The position numbers and the translations under genes are program-made. Positions 27,502-38,072 of a stretch of 58,488 nt of DNA are shown piece by piece. The notes beneath the pieces were generated by a model. That model was not told the DNA's origin and did not search any database. It saw only the letters and a program-made list of their open reading frames with translations. The DNA is from an uncultured Alphaproteobacteria bacterium (GTDB lineage Bacteria > Pseudomonadota > Alphaproteobacteria > Rhodobacterales > Rhodobacteraceae). Location of the stretch: assembly GCA_902541695.1 (NCBI GenBank), contig CACBRT010000004.1, positions 1-58,488 of the forward strand, given 5' to 3'. Each line of letters begins with the position of its first letter. Position 1 is the stretch's first letter.

Positions 27502-30133
27502 ACTGTATTTTGTAAAGAAAATGAAGCGCTTCTTTTGGAGTAACCTCATCAACATTTAAAGATTTTATCAATTTTACAGCTTTTGCAGTTTCTAGTTGAT
27601 TTTGATCATTAATGAATTTATTGATTTTTTTATTATTTCTATTTGTGAAACTAATTTTATTTACTTTCGAATCTCTACTAAGATCTTCTAGAATTATTTT
27701 AGATCTATTCACTACTTCATTTGGCAAACCAGCTAATTTAGCAACCTCAATACCAAAAGAATGATTAGATTTTCCCTTTATAATTTTGTGTAAAAAAATA
27801 ATATTATTATCTGTTTCTTTTATTTTTACTGTAAAGTTACATAATTTTGATAACGACTTTTCTAAAATTGTTAAATCATGAAAATGAGTAGCAAACAGAG
27901 TTCTACATTTATTCTTTTTGTGAATATACTCCAATGTCGACCAAGCTATTGATAAACCGTCTAATGTTGAGGTTCCACGACCAATCTCATCTAATATCAC
28001 AAAAGATTTAGGTGTTGACTGATTTAATATCGTTGCAGTTTCAAGCATTTCAACCATGAATGTTGAATGGCCTTGAGATAAATCGTCAGAAGCACCTATT
28101 CTTGAAAAAATTCTATCAACCATACCTATTTTTGCTTTTGAAGCAGGAACATAACTTCCCATTTGTGCAAGAATTATTATAATAGCGTTTTGTCTAAGAA
28201 AAGTTGATTTACCTGCCATGTTAGGGCCAGTAATTAAGTTAATAAAGTTTTTGCTATCATCAAGCTGGCAATCATTTGGTATAAATGATGCCTCTCCTCT
28301 TTGGTTTACATTATTTTCTACTATTGGATGCCTACCATTTATAATATTAAGCTCTTTTTTATTTGAAATATCAGGTTTTATCCAATTTTCTTCCTTAGAA
28401 ATAATTCCTAAACTTAAGAAAAAATCTAATTCTCCTATTGAATCAGCTGATATTCTGATTTCGGATTTAAATTCTAAAATAAGGTTCTTTAATTCAGAAA
28501 AAATTTTAAATTCTAATTCCTCTATTTTAAAAGTAGCTGAATTTATCTCATTTTCAAAAGATATCAGTTCGTTATTTGTGAATCGAACAGTATTTGCAGT
28601 AGTTTGCTTATGAGTAAAATTTATATTATGCTTGTCACTAAATAAAATGTTTGAATTCTTGGAAGTAACTTCTATAAAATAACCTAGTACGTTATTTTGT
28701 TTAATTTTCAAACTTGATACTTTTGTTTCCTTTACCAATCGATTTTCAAGTTCAGATATATAATTTTTACTTTCTGATAATATATTTCTTAATTTATCAA
28801 GTTCGTGATTATATCCATAATTAATATAACTTTTCAAATCACCAATTTCATAATAATTATCTGTTAATGCATTATCCAAAATATTATCTAGATTTGAACA
28901 TTCATTTATTGAATTTATAACCTCAAATAATTTACTAGGTAAATTATAATTTTTTTTTATCTTTTTAAAAAATTCTTTTATAGTTCTAGTTGTCTTTATT
29001 CCTTTTTTTATAATCAAAAGATCAAGAAAACTATTTTTATAAAAAGCTATTCTTGATAAGGCTCTCTCAAAATCTGGACACAACTTCAAAATTTCTTTTA
29101 AATCATAAGTTATAATTGGATTTTCATTAAAAAATTTGGTTGTTAATAGTCTTTTGTTAATAATTTCAATATCTGTCAGTGGAGCATTTAAACTATTTTC
29201 TAAAATCCTGTATCCAAAATTTGTAGACGTTTTATTAAGTATACTTATCAAAGACCCTTTTTTTTCACCAGTTATAGAAAAATTAATTTCTAAATTTTTC
29301 CTAGTGTTTTCATCTATTTCCAAAACAGAGTTTTTTTTCTCTATAAATGGTCGTTTTAAAGTCATATTACTATCAATTTTTGTAATTAATAGATAATCTA
29401 GAATGGCTCCTAATGAACCAATCATTGAGTGAGTAAATGTACCAAAACTCTTCAAACTTTTAACACCATAATGATTGCAAAGTTTGTTAAGAGAATTAAT
29501 AGAGTTAAAACTAGAATCTGACAAAATAGTTAACTTATGTTTTTTACTTAATGATCTTATATTTTTATTTTCGGAGTAAGAATTTGAAACTAAAATTTCA
29601 CTAGGATTAATTCTTGCTATATCAGAAAACAATTTCTCTGGAAAAGTCGATAAAGTACTTAATTTACCAGTTGAAATATCTGCCCAACTAATTGAAATTT
29701 CATCTCTTAACTCATTTACAGCCAATAAATAATTATTAGTTTTATTTCCAATCAAATTATCTTCTAAGATTGTACCTGGGGTAATAACCCTAACAACTTC
29801 TCTATTAACAATTGATTTATACCCCCTTTTTTTTGCTTCCTGAGGTGTCTCCGTTTGCTCGCAAATTGCTACATTTATTCCTTTTTTGATTAGGAGTTCA
29901 ATATATCGCTCAGACGAGTGGTGAGGTACACCACACATAGGAATATCTTTTCCATCCAATTTACCTCTTTTGGTCAGGGTAATGTTTAAAATATCGCTTG
30001 CTAAATATGCATCATCAAAAAAAAGCTCATAAAAATCTCCCATTCTAAAGAAAAGTAAGTCTTCAGAATAATTCTTTTTTATTTCAATATATTGTTCCAT
30101 TAATGGAGTTATATTGTTTTGAACTTTAATCAT
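27482..30133 (-). CDS. mutS: DNA mismatch repair protein MutS
   Basis: Full-length MutS, 883 residues. The mismatch-reading motif is GDFYELF (Phe34, Glu36). The ABC-type ATPase core has Walker A GPNMAGKSTFLRQ, the signature region around STFMVEMLETA, Walker B FVILDEIGRGTST, and FATHFHDL with the conserved His. The protein binds mismatches and recruits MutL. It stands alone between the grpE and hrcA transcription units. The ATG at 30133 has no strong ribosome site. Confidence 0.97.
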   Translation of the reverse strand: MIKVQNNITPLMEQYIEIKKNYSEDLLFFRMGDFYELFFDDAYLASDILNITLTKRGKLDGKDIPMCGVPHHSSERYIELLIKKGINVAICEQTETPQEAKKRGYKSIVNREVVRVITPGTILEDNLIGNKTNNYLLAVNELRDEISISWADISTGKLSTLSTFPEKLFSDIARINPSEILVSNSYSENKNIRSLSKKHKLTILSDSSFNSINSLNKLCNHYGVKSLKSFGTFTHSMIGSLGAILDYLLITKIDSNMTLKRPFIEKKNSVLEIDENTRKNLEINFSITGEKKGSLISILNKTSTNFGYRILENSLNAPLTDIEIINKRLLTTKFFNENPIITYDLKEILKLCPDFERALSRIAFYKNSFLDLLIIKKGIKTTRTIKEFFKKIKKNYNLPSKLFEVINSINECSNLDNILDNALTDNYYEIGDLKSYINYGYNHELDKLRNILSESKNYISELENRLVKETKVSSLKIKQNNVLGYFIEVTSKNSNILFSDKHNINFTHKQTTANTVRFTNNELISFENEINSATFKIEELEFKIFSELKNLILEFKSEIRISADSIGELDFFLSLGIISKEENWIKPDISNKKELNIINGRHPIVENNVNQRGEASFIPNDCQLDDSKNFINLITGPNMAGKSTFLRQNAIIIILAQMGSYVPASKAKIGMVDRIFSRIGASDDLSQGHSTFMVEMLETATILNQSTPKSFVILDEIGRGTSTLDGLSIAWSTLEYIHKKNKCRTLFATHFHDLTILEKSLSKLCNFTVKIKETDNNIIFLHKIIKGKSNHSFGIEVAKLAGLPNEVVNRSKIILEDLSRDSKVNKISFTNRNNKKINKFINDQNQLETAKAVKLIKSLNVDEVTPKEALHFLYKIQSILLTK

Positions 30134-30224
30134 AAAAATCTCAAACCTATTTAACGAAATAAATTAGAATACAATCTAATCTATATATCAAAGATAGCTT
30201 AAATACATAATCAGAGTTAAATTT

Positions 30225-31292
30225 TTAACTATTTCTCTCTGAGATCATTTTACCTATTAATTGAGCAGTATAATCAACTATTGGAACAATTCTACCATAA
30301 TTAAGTCTTGTTGGCCCTATTACACCAACAGCCCCAATTACTTTGCTTTCTTTATTCATATATGGAGAATAAACAAGTGAAGATTCTGATAAAGAGAATA
30401 ATTTGTTTTCAGAACCAATAAATACCCTAACACCTTCACCTTCTTCAGTTAAATCTAATAATTGTTCTAAATCTTTCTTTTTTTCTAAATCATCAAACAG
30501 AATTCTTACCTTTTCAATTTCAGTCTGATTTTCTAGATCTCCTATTAAATTAGATCTTCCTCTAATTATTAATCTGTCCCTTCCAGAAATTTTATCTGGC
30601 GCCCATGTAGCAACTCCTGATTTTATAAGTTTATGAGTTATTTTATCTAAGTGAGTTTGATTTTTTTCTATTTCTTTGATTATAATTTCCCTAATTTCAG
30701 AAACTGTGTGACCAGACAATATAGCATTTAAAAAATTACCAGCTTCTCGCATATTGCTATTATTTAAACCAATTGGAGGTTTAAAAAATCTATTTTCAAC
30801 CTGACCGTCAGTAGTTACTAAAACAACTAAGGCTCTTTCTGTAGATAAAGATACAAACTCAATATGTTTAATAGCTGTGTCAATTTTAGGTGCCAAAACT
30901 AAACTAGCACCAGAAGTTAATCCTGAAAGTATGGATCCCACTCTATCTAAAATAGGATGAATTTCATTCTCAACACCTTTTATTGATCCTTCTAACTCTT
31001 CTTTAGTCTCTTTTGCCATATCAGAAACTTCCAATAATCCATCAACAAAGAGACGTAAACCGGAATGAGTGGGTATTCTCCCTGAAGAAATATGTATGCT
31101 TCCTAGCAATCCACTCTCTTCTAAATCCTGCATTATGTTTCTGATAGTTGAAGATGAAAGATTATTTTTTAAGTTCTTAGCTAAAGTCCTAGATCCAACT
31201 GGCTCTCCAGTATGTAGATAAGTTTCAACAAGACATCTAAAAATATCTTTACTTCTCTCAGTTAATTTTTCTATTTGAGATTTTTTTTTCAT
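30225..31292 (-). CDS. hrcA: heat-inducible transcription repressor HrcA
   Basis: A 355-residue HrcA, which represses groESL and sometimes dnaK through CIRCE operators. An N-terminal winged helix contains SSSTIRNIMQDLEESGLL, and the C-terminal dimer domain ends with GVIGPTRLNYGRIVPIVDYTA. No CIRCE sequence is visible in this window, so its targets lie elsewhere (groESL is not here). It is divergent from rph across 76 bases, as in many relatives, but the usual downstream grpE has moved to the dnaK cluster. Confidence 0.96.
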   Translation of the reverse strand: MKKKSQIEKLTERSKDIFRCLVETYLHTGEPVGSRTLAKNLKNNLSSSTIRNIMQDLEESGLLGSIHISSGRIPTHSGLRLFVDGLLEVSDMAKETKEELEGSIKGVENEIHPILDRVGSILSGLTSGASLVLAPKIDTAIKHIEFVSLSTERALVVLVTTDGQVENRFFKPPIGLNNSNMREAGNFLNAILSGHTVSEIREIIIKEIEKNQTHLDKITHKLIKSGVATWAPDKISGRDRLIIRGRSNLIGDLENQTEIEKVRILFDDLEKKKDLEQLLDLTEEGEGVRVFIGSENKLFSLSESSLVYSPYMNKESKVIGAVGVIGPTRLNYGRIVPIVDYTAQLIGKMISERNS

Positions 31293-31368
31293 TTTTAGTT
31301 TGTCACTTTTATAATATTTTCATAATAAGTTATTAATAATATAACATAAAAGATAAGAGAATTAAATT

Positions 31369-32097
31369 ATGAGACCATCGAAAAGAAATTTCAATCAAAT
31401 AAGACCTGTTTCTATCGAAACAAATATAATAAAAAATGCGGAAGGCTCATGCAAAATCAAATGTGGAAATACGGAAGTAATTTGTACAGCAACTGTAGAA
31501 GAAAATGTTCCTCCTTTTATGAGGAAATCAGGTCTTGGGTGGGTTACTGCAGAGTATGGGATGTTACCAAGATCTACAAATTACCGGATGAAAAGAGAAT
31601 CTTCTAAAGGAAAGCAAGGGGGTAGAACACTAGAAATTCAAAGATTAATTGGTAGATGTCTAAGAACATGTGTTGACAGATTATTACTAGGAGAAAGGCA
31701 AATAATTATTGATTGTGACGTTATTCAAGCGGACGGTGGAACAAGATGTGCTGCTATCACAGGAGGATGGGTAGCACTTAAGTTAGCAGCTAATTTTTTA
31801 AAAAAAAATCATCTAATTAAAGAAAACCCTATAATTAATAATGTAGCTGCAATTTCTTGTGGAATATTTAATGGTTCAGCAATTTTAGATCTTGATTATG
31901 ACGAAGATTCTAATATAGATTCTGATGCAAATTTTGTTTTAAACCAGAAAAATGAAATTATAGAAATTCAAGTAACAGCAGAAAAAGAAGCTTTTAGTTT
32001 TCAACAATTTGAAGAACTGTTCGAACTCTCTAGACTTGGTATTAATGAACTTATTAGTTGTCAAAAAGAAGCATTAAAAAATGAACTTATTTCCTAA
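31369..32097 (+). CDS. rph: ribonuclease PH
   Basis: A phosphorolytic 3'-5' exoribonuclease of 242 residues trimming tRNA 3' ends. It begins [14 protein letters not shown], contains [14 protein letters not shown] and the phosphate-site segment [15 protein letters not shown], and is normal in length. Its final 17 bases overlap rdgB, making an rph-rdgB-hemW operon, an arrangement common in the class. Confidence 0.97.
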   Translation: MRPSKRNFNQIRPVSIETNIIKNAEGSCKIKCGNTEVICTATVEENVPPFMRKSGLGWVTAEYGMLPRSTNYRMKRESSKGKQGGRTLEIQRLIGRCLRTCVDRLLLGERQIIIDCDVIQADGGTRCAAITGGWVALKLAANFLKKNHLIKENPIINNVAAISCGIFNGSAILDLDYDEDSNIDSDANFVLNQKNEIIEIQVTAEKEAFSFQQFEELFELSRLGINELISCQKEALKNELIS

Positions 32098-32698
32098 CAA
32101 CACTCTACTTATAGCTACTCACAATAGTGGAAAACTGGACGAATTTAAATATATTTTGAAAAATTTAAATTTAAAAATATTTTCCGCCAAAGATTTAAAT
32201 CTTGATGAACCGATAGAAAACAAAGATACATTTTTAGGCAATGCTAGAATAAAATCTAGAAATGCATGTATGAAATGTAAATTACCATCTTTAGCTGATG
32301 ACAGTGGCCTTAGTGTTGATGTATTAGGAAACAAACCAGGAGTATATACAGCTGATTGGGCTGAAACTAAAAATGGTAGAGATTATAAAAAAGGAATGAG
32401 GCGTGTTTGGGATGAGATAATCCTTTCAAAAAAACGGGGGCCATATAAAGCTAGTTTTATCTGTACCCTTGTAATAAATTTTCCTAATAGTAAAGAAGAA
32501 ATTTTTAAAGGAAAAGTGAATGGATCAATAATTTGGCCTATGAGAGGAAAATATGGACAGGGATATGACCCTATATTTTTACCAGATGGTCATAAAAAAA
32601 CATTTGGAGAGATGGATGATAATGAAAAAAATAATATTAGTCATAGAAAAATTGCTTTAAGAAAATTCATAAAATTTTACAAAAAAAGCCACAAATAA
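32081..32698 (+). CDS. rdgB: dITP/XTP pyrophosphatase
   Basis: A Ham1/RdgB-type NTP pyrophosphatase of 205 residues that removes dITP, ITP and XTP to prevent their incorporation. Seen: [13 protein letters not shown] at the N-terminus with the nucleotide-binding Ser-Gly-Lys, [12 protein letters not shown] around the catalytic Asp pair, and GYDPIF near the C-terminus. The start ATG lies inside rph, and the stop overlaps the hemW start by one base (TAATG), so translation is probably coupled. Confidence 0.96.
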   Translation: MNLFPNNTLLIATHNSGKLDEFKYILKNLNLKIFSAKDLNLDEPIENKDTFLGNARIKSRNACMKCKLPSLADDSGLSVDVLGNKPGVYTADWAETKNGRDYKKGMRRVWDEIILSKKRGPYKASFICTLVINFPNSKEEIFKGKVNGSIIWPMRGKYGQGYDPIFLPDGHKKTFGEMDDNEKNNISHRKIALRKFIKFYKKSHK

Positions 32699-33843
32699 TG
32701 GAAATAAACCAGATCTCTATTTATTTTCATTGGCCATTTTGTCAATCAAAATGCCCTTATTGTGATTTCAATAGTCACGTACGAACGCATATAGATCATA
32801 CAAATTGGCTTAAAGCATATATTAACAACATAGACCTTTGGAAAGAAAAAATCAATCCATCAATAATTCAATCAATTTATTTTGGTGGTGGAACACCCAG
32901 TTTAATGGAAACAAGATCAATATCAGTAATATTAGAGCATCTGTGTAAAAATTTTACTCTCTCAGAGGATGTTGAAATATCACTTGAAGCAAACCCAAGT
33001 TCTGTAGAGAAAAAAAAATTCAGAGAATTTTCTTCTTTGGGTGTAAATAGAATTTCAATAGGTGTTCAATCTTTCAATGATAAAGATCTTAGAACTTTAG
33101 GAAGAACACATTCATCGAAAGAAGCAATTGAAGCCGTTGACATAGCTAATAGTGAATTCTTGAACGTTAATTTTGATTTAATTTATGGCAGACAATTTCA
33201 GAAAATATTAGACTGGGAAAAAGAATTAACATTTGCGCAATCTTTAGGCAGTAAGCATTTATCATTATATCAGTTATCAATTGAAAAAGGTACTGCTTTT
33301 GGTAATCTTTATAGTGCTGGTAAATTAAAGGGTTTACCTAATCAAGAATTATCAAAAAAGTTTTTTTTAACAACATATAAACTGTGTAAAAACAATAACT
33401 TTTATAGTTACGAAATTTCAAATTTTGCAAAAAAGGGTTTTGAATGTTTCCATAATTTAAATTATTGGAAATGTGGAAATTTCATTAGTATAGGACCGGG
33501 CGGCCATGGTCGTTATAAACAAAATAATTCAAGATATTCGTATCATAATGTAAAAAACCCAGAAAATTGGCTTGATAAATCATTAAAAAAAATTAATCCA
33601 ATTTTTGAAATAGAGAAATTGTCAAAACTAGAACACTTTGAAGAATTTATTTTAATGGGCCTACGAACTGACAAAGGAATTAACTTAAAACATGTTCAGG
33701 AAAACACTGGTTATGAGATTAATATGAAAAAGTTAAATTATTTAAAAAATTTTAAATTTATTTCATTAAAAAATAATAATTTAAGGCTATTATTAAAAGG
33801 AAAAATAGTATTAGATAAGGTTATACAAGAGATACTTATTTAA
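32698..33843 (+). CDS. hemW: radical SAM heme chaperone HemW
   Basis: A coproporphyrinogen-oxidase-like radical SAM protein of 381 residues; family members are heme chaperones rather than oxidases. The cluster motif is Cys15-x3-Cys19-x2-Cys22 (CQSKCPYC), followed by YFGGGTPSL and LDIAN-like repeats of the TIM barrel. CPYCDFNSH is the HemW-type extended motif. It is the third gene of the rph operon and overlaps convergent parB by 4 bases. Confidence 0.93.
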   Translation: MEINQISIYFHWPFCQSKCPYCDFNSHVRTHIDHTNWLKAYINNIDLWKEKINPSIIQSIYFGGGTPSLMETRSISVILEHLCKNFTLSEDVEISLEANPSSVEKKKFREFSSLGVNRISIGVQSFNDKDLRTLGRTHSSKEAIEAVDIANSEFLNVNFDLIYGRQFQKILDWEKELTFAQSLGSKHLSLYQLSIEKGTAFGNLYSAGKLKGLPNQELSKKFFLTTYKLCKNNNFYSYEISNFAKKGFECFHNLNYWKCGNFISIGPGGHGRYKQNNSRYSYHNVKNPENWLDKSLKKINPIFEIEKLSKLEHFEEFILMGLRTDKGINLKHVQENTGYEINMKKLNYLKNFKFISLKNNNLRLLLKGKIVLDKVIQEILI

Positions 33844-34724
33844 AATTGTTTCTTCAAAATATCACAAATTTTTTGTAAATCACTATTGTTTTTAAAAAGA
33901 ATTTGCAGTTTTCCAGATTTGTTATTCTTTTCGCTTACTATTTTTACTTTAAATTTTAAGTGCGCAGATAATATGTCTTCTAATTCTTTTTTATTTGAGT
34001 CATTGTTTTTTGAAAATAATCTGTATTTATTAATTTCTACTTTATTTCTTTTTGCCAAAAGTTCAGTTTGTCTAACAGATAAGCCTTTTTTAACTATCAA
34101 GTTTGCAAGACCAATTGAATCTTCGCAATTTAATAATGATCTAGCATGTCCAGATGAAAGATCACCAGACTCGATAAATTTCTTTACCTCTCTTGGCAGT
34201 GAAAGAAGTCTAATTGCATTGGAGATATGAGGTCTTGATTTTCCAACCAACTTTGATATTTTCTCATGACTATATGCATATTCTTTTACTAACATATAAT
34301 ATCCATTAGCCTCTTCTAAAGGCATTAACTCTGATCTCTGTACATTTTCAATAATTGCAATCTCAATAATTTCTTCATTTGTTAGTTTTTTTACAATTAC
34401 TGGCAGGTCGTGCACTTGTGCTAATTGAGCTGCTCGCCATCTTCTTTCGCCTGCAACTATTATATATTTTTTTTCATCTTTTTTAGTTACAATTAATGGT
34501 TGCAATATACCTTTATCAGAAATTGTTTCTGCTAAATCTTGTAATTCTTCTTTATTAAAATATTTTCTTGGTTGGTCAGGGTTTGGTGTTAAATATTCAA
34601 TTGGTAAAATTATTCGATCTTCTTTAGCATTATATTCATTACTCAATAAATTCTCTCCTTCAGACAAAAAAGAAGATAAACCCCTACCAAGAACTTTTTT
34701 TTTGCTCAATTTAAACTGCTCCAT
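33840..34724 (-). CDS. parB: chromosome partitioning protein ParB
   Basis: A 294-residue ParB/Spo0J CTPase clamp that loads at parS and spreads. The CTP-binding GERRWRA box is at 92-98, ENVQRSELMPLEEA follows, and the helix-turn-helix (ISKLVGKSRPHISNAIRLL) recognises parS. The C-terminal dimer domain is short. The start is the ATG giving MEQFKLS, 14 bases inside parA; an extra eight upstream codons would run deeper into parA. The probable target site is at 38044-38059, 3.3 kb away in the same gene block. Confidence 0.95.
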   Translation of the reverse strand: MEQFKLSKKKVLGRGLSSFLSEGENLLSNEYNAKEDRIILPIEYLTPNPDQPRKYFNKEELQDLAETISDKGILQPLIVTKKDEKKYIIVAGERRWRAAQLAQVHDLPVIVKKLTNEEIIEIAIIENVQRSELMPLEEANGYYMLVKEYAYSHEKISKLVGKSRPHISNAIRLLSLPREVKKFIESGDLSSGHARSLLNCEDSIGLANLIVKKGLSVRQTELLAKRNKVEINKYRLFSKNNDSNKKELEDILSAHLKFKVKIVSEKNNKSGKLQILFKNNSDLQKICDILKKQF

Positions 34725-35520
34725 TATTAAAAAATTTCTTTTCACGTAAAAAAAATTCTGCTGCTAATTTTTGGTAAGCCATTGATCCCAAACATTTTTG
34801 GTCGTATAATACACCAGGTAAAGAAAAAGAAGGTGCTTCACTTAATTTTACATTCCTTGGTATAACAGTATTAAAAACTAAATCATTTAATGTGGATCTA
34901 ACATCATCTTCAATTTGAATCGAAAGATTATTTCTCCTATCATACATTGTCAATAAAACACCTAATATTTTAAGTTCTTTATTAAGTGTATTTCTAATTT
35001 CCTTTATTGTAACCATCAATTGTGATAAACCTTCTAAGGCAAAAAATTCAGTTTGGAGAGGTATGATTATTAAATTTGCTAATACTAATGAATTTACAGT
35101 CAGCATATTTAATGCAGGAGGACAATCCATGAAGACATAATCAAAATTTGTGAAGTCATTTTTATTCTTACTGAAACTTTTTTTTAACATATGAGCTTTT
35201 TTATCAACTTCAACTAGGTCCATATCTACAGACGAAAGGTCTTGATTTGCCGGTACAATAAATAAGTTTTCTATATCAGTTTTTCTTATAACATTTTTAA
35301 TATCCTCATCAGAAACAAGAATATCATATGAACTTAGTTTTCTTTGTTCTATAATTATACCAAGCCCGGTTGATGCATTACCTTGAGCATCTAAATCAAT
35401 TATTAAAACTTTTTTTCCAGATGCAGCAATACTTGTTGCAAGATTTAAAACAGTGGTCGTTTTTCCAACACCACCTTTTTGATTAACTACAGAAATGAAA
35501 ATGGGCGCTTTATTTTGCAT
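34711..35520 (-). CDS. parA: chromosome partitioning ATPase ParA
   Basis: A deviant Walker ATPase of 269 residues that drives segregation of ParB-bound origins. The Walker A box is KGGVGKTT (15-22), and DLDAQGNASTG and VFMDCPPALNML are the other nucleotide motifs. The start is the ATG giving MQNKAP, 11 bases inside rsmG. The AAAAAGG sequence directly abuts this ATG, too close for a normal ribosome site, so coupling to rsmG translation or the TTG six codons earlier are alternatives. Confidence 0.95.
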   Translation of the reverse strand: MQNKAPIFISVVNQKGGVGKTTTVLNLATSIAASGKKVLIIDLDAQGNASTGLGIIIEQRKLSSYDILVSDEDIKNVIRKTDIENLFIVPANQDLSSVDMDLVEVDKKAHMLKKSFSKNKNDFTNFDYVFMDCPPALNMLTVNSLVLANLIIIPLQTEFFALEGLSQLMVTIKEIRNTLNKELKILGVLLTMYDRRNNLSIQIEDDVRSTLNDLVFNTVIPRNVKLSEAPSFSLPGVLYDQKCLGSMAYQKLAAEFFLREKKFFNNGAV

Positions 35521-36166
35521 CCTTTTTGTCGTGCACAAATGTTATATTCCTTATTTTTAAAATATAGGATTTATAGTCTATTATATTTCTAATTTTTTCT
35601 AAATCATAATTCCAGTTTTTTTTTGAACTTTCTATTTCTTTTAAGAAGTTTACACCCTTTGGAAAAAGAGAAATCGTATTTTTATTTTTATGCAAATAAC
35701 TTATCTTAAGAAGTTGATTTAAATTACCAAAAGCTCTTGAACTAATAACATCAGCTCTTTGTGGTTCAATTGATTTAACATCTCTGGAAAATATTTCAAC
35801 ATTCAAACCAATTTTATTCACAATATCATTTAAAAAATTAGCTTTTTTTTTATTCTTTTCTACCAAAACTACTTTCAAAGTCGGTTTTAACTCCTTTGAA
35901 ATAACACCTATAACTAAACCGGGAAAACCTGCGCCAGAACCAAAATCTAACCACAATTTGGCTTTTTTTGGTAAAAAGAACCAAAGTTGAGCGCTATCAA
36001 GAAAATGTCGTTCCCAACACATATCTATGGATTTCCTAGAAACTAAATTAAATTTTTGATTCCAAAAAAGAAGTGTATGATAATATATTTCAAACAATTT
36101 ACACGTATCATGTGAAACATTGATTTTTTTTAAAAGAAAGTCATATTTAAGCTGTTTTTTTTCCAT
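35510..36166 (-). CDS. rsmG: 16S rRNA guanine-N7 methyltransferase
   Basis: RsmG/GidB methylates N7 of G527 in 16S rRNA. At 218 residues it has the SAM-binding motif [33 protein letters not shown] upstream of it, and [14 protein letters not shown] at the catalytic end. The start overlaps mnmG by 20 bases and the end overlaps parA. This is the conserved mnmG-rsmG-parA-parB order found near replication origins. Confidence 0.96.
   Translation of the reverse strand: MEKKQLKYDFLLKKINVSHDTCKLFEIYYHTLLFWNQKFNLVSRKSIDMCWERHFLDSAQLWFFLPKKAKLWLDFGSGAGFPGLVIGVISKELKPTLKVVLVEKNKKKANFLNDIVNKIGLNVEIFSRDVKSIEPQRADVISSRAFGNLNQLLKISYLHKNKNTISLFPKGVNFLKEIESSKKNWNYDLEKIRNIIDYKSYILKIRNITFVHDKKDAK
36104..36119. 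promoter_or_regulatory. degenerate parS-like site
   Basis: CGTATCATGTGAAACA matches 13 of 16 positions of the consensus TGTTTCACGTGAAACA. It lies inside rsmG, 1.9 kb from the better site at 38044. The right half-site is intact and the left is poor. It may be a weak secondary ParB site or chance. Confidence 0.2.
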
Positions 36167-38051
36167 AATTTTGATGCAAAAAATTTTTATTAGCGTTAAT
36201 TAAAGGATTTTTTTTTATATGTAAATTAACTAAAGTCATTGCTGCAGGAGTTACTCCTTCAATCCTTGAAGCATGTAATAAATTCATAGGTCTTATTTTT
36301 TCTAGTTTAGAAAGAATTTCTTTGGATAAGCCTTTAATTTTCTTATAATCTATATCATTAGGAATTTTTATAGATTCATACCGCTCTATATCTTCAACCT
36401 CAGCTTTCTGTCGCTCAATATAAATATCATACTTTGATATATTGGATAATTGATTAAGTATTTTAATGTCAATTTTATTAATAGATGGCCAAATAAGTTG
36501 AATTTTCTTTAAAGGTATATCTGAAAGTCCCAAAAGCTCAAAAGCTGTTCTTTTTTGGCCATCTTTCTTTAATCTTATTCCAACTTTTTCAGCTTGATTT
36601 GGCGAAACTTTTAATAGTTTTAAAGCCCTAATAGCATTATTTAGATCATTCATTTTACATTCAAAGGATTTTTTTCTTTTAATACTTATAGTTCCTATTT
36701 GTAAACCTAAACCAGTCAATCGATGGTCAGCATTATCAGCCCTCAAAGAAAGTCTGAATTCTGCCCTAGAGGTGAACATCCTATAAGGTTCTAAAACTCC
36801 TTTTGTTGTAAGATCATCAATTAAAACGCCAATGTAACCCTGATTTCTTTTAATAATAAAAGGCTCTTTAGATCTTATATAATGAACTGCGTTTATGCCG
36901 GCTACCAAACCTTGGGCGGCGGCTTCTTCATAGCCCGTTGTTCCATTGATTTGACCTGCAAGAAAAAAACCCTTTATTTTCTTAAGTTCTAAAGATTGAT
37001 TAAGAGATCTTGGATCAACATAATCGTATTCAATAGCATAACCAGGTTGTAAAATTTTTACATTTTCTAGACCAGTAATAGTAGATAAAAATTCTTTTTG
37101 AATTTGTTCAGGCAAAGAAGTTGAAATACCATTTGGATATATTGTATCTGTATTTAGACCCTCAGGTTCCAAAAAGATTTGATGACTGTCTTTATCTGAA
37201 AAACGAAATACTTTGTCTTCAATAGAAGGACAATACCTTGGACCTTTTGATATTATTTTGCCATTAAAAATAGCAGACTTTTTGAAATTATTTCTTATAA
37301 TATCATGTGTTTTAGAATTAGTGTGAGTTATATAACAGCTTATTTGTTTTAAATTTACTTCGGTTGTTAAAAAAGAAAAGAAAAATGGATTTTCATCAGC
37401 ATTTTGTTTTTCTAATTTTTCCCAGTTTATTGTTTTTCGATCAAGCCTTGGAGGTGTTCCTGTTTTAAGCCTAGCAATCGGTAGATTTAAATCATAAAGT
37501 CTTTTTGCAAGAGAAATTGATGCTTTGTCACCGCTTCTACCACCAGAAAATGATTTTTCTCCTATATGTATTTTTCCGTTTAGAAAGGTTCCAGTTGTTA
37601 AAACAATAGAGTTTGCGTAAATTTTTGTATTATCTGATAAAACAACTCCTCTTACATTTTCACTAGAAATTATTAAATCAGAAACTTCGCTTTGTAATAT
37701 AGAAAGTTTATTTAGTGATTTAAGTTCTTTCTGTATATAATTCTTATAAATTTCCCTATCAATTTGAGTTCTAGGACCTTGTACAGCTGGTCCTTTACTT
37801 TTATTCAGAAGTCTGAACTGAATACCTGAAAAATCTGCTGCTGAGGACATAAGTCCTCCTAAAGAATCAATTTCTCTTACTAAATGTCCTTTCCCAAGAC
37901 CGCCAATTGCAGGATTACAAGACATTTCTCCTATTTTTTTTTTGTTGTTAGTAATTAATAATGTTTTTGCACCTAAAAAAGCGCTAATATAAGAAGCTTC
38001 AGTTCCTGCATGACCTCCACCAATAATAATAATTTCATAATTTTGTTTCAC
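36147..38051 (-). CDS. mnmG: tRNA uridine-5-carboxymethylaminomethyl synthase MnmG
   Basis: The FAD subunit (GidA) that with MnmE installs cmnm5 groups on the wobble uridine of several tRNAs. Seen: the FAD loop [11 protein letters not shown] at residues 8-18, [18 protein letters not shown], and the C-terminal [15 protein letters not shown]. It is full length at 634 residues. The start is GTG, and the AAGG ribosome site and this GTG both lie within the parS palindrome at 38044-38059, an unusual overlap of a partition site with translation signals. mnmE lies 21 bases upstream. Confidence 0.97.
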   Translation of the reverse strand: MKQNYEIIIIGGGHAGTEASYISAFLGAKTLLITNNKKKIGEMSCNPAIGGLGKGHLVREIDSLGGLMSSAADFSGIQFRLLNKSKGPAVQGPRTQIDREIYKNYIQKELKSLNKLSILQSEVSDLIISSENVRGVVLSDNTKIYANSIVLTTGTFLNGKIHIGEKSFSGGRSGDKASISLAKRLYDLNLPIARLKTGTPPRLDRKTINWEKLEKQNADENPFFFSFLTTEVNLKQISCYITHTNSKTHDIIRNNFKKSAIFNGKIISKGPRYCPSIEDKVFRFSDKDSHQIFLEPEGLNTDTIYPNGISTSLPEQIQKEFLSTITGLENVKILQPGYAIEYDYVDPRSLNQSLELKKIKGFFLAGQINGTTGYEEAAAQGLVAGINAVHYIRSKEPFIIKRNQGYIGVLIDDLTTKGVLEPYRMFTSRAEFRLSLRADNADHRLTGLGLQIGTISIKRKKSFECKMNDLNNAIRALKLLKVSPNQAEKVGIRLKKDGQKRTAFELLGLSDIPLKKIQLIWPSINKIDIKILNQLSNISKYDIYIERQKAEVEDIERYESIKIPNDIDYKKIKGLSKEILSKLEKIRPMNLLHASRIEGVTPAAMTLVNLHIKKNPLINANKNFLHQNYGKKTA

Positions 38052-38059
38052 GTGAAACC
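38044..38059. promoter_or_regulatory. parS: parS centromere site
   Basis: TGTTTCACGTGAAACC matches 15 of 16 positions of the ParB site consensus, with a perfect 14-bp palindrome core at 38045-38058. It lies in the mnmE-mnmG gap and overlaps the mnmG start codon and ribosome site. parB and parA are 3 kb away and the putative origin is 3.8 kb away, exactly the setting expected for parS. Confidence 0.88.
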
Positions 38060-38072
38060 TTTAAGATAATAG

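Noticed and set aside
28218-28613. A 131-codon open frame opposite mutS
   Set aside because: It lies wholly inside the conserved mutS core region on the other strand and has no independent support.
34738-34753. CTTTTCACGTAAAAAA as another parS site
   Set aside because: Only 12 of 16 positions match and the palindrome is broken; expected by chance in this composition.
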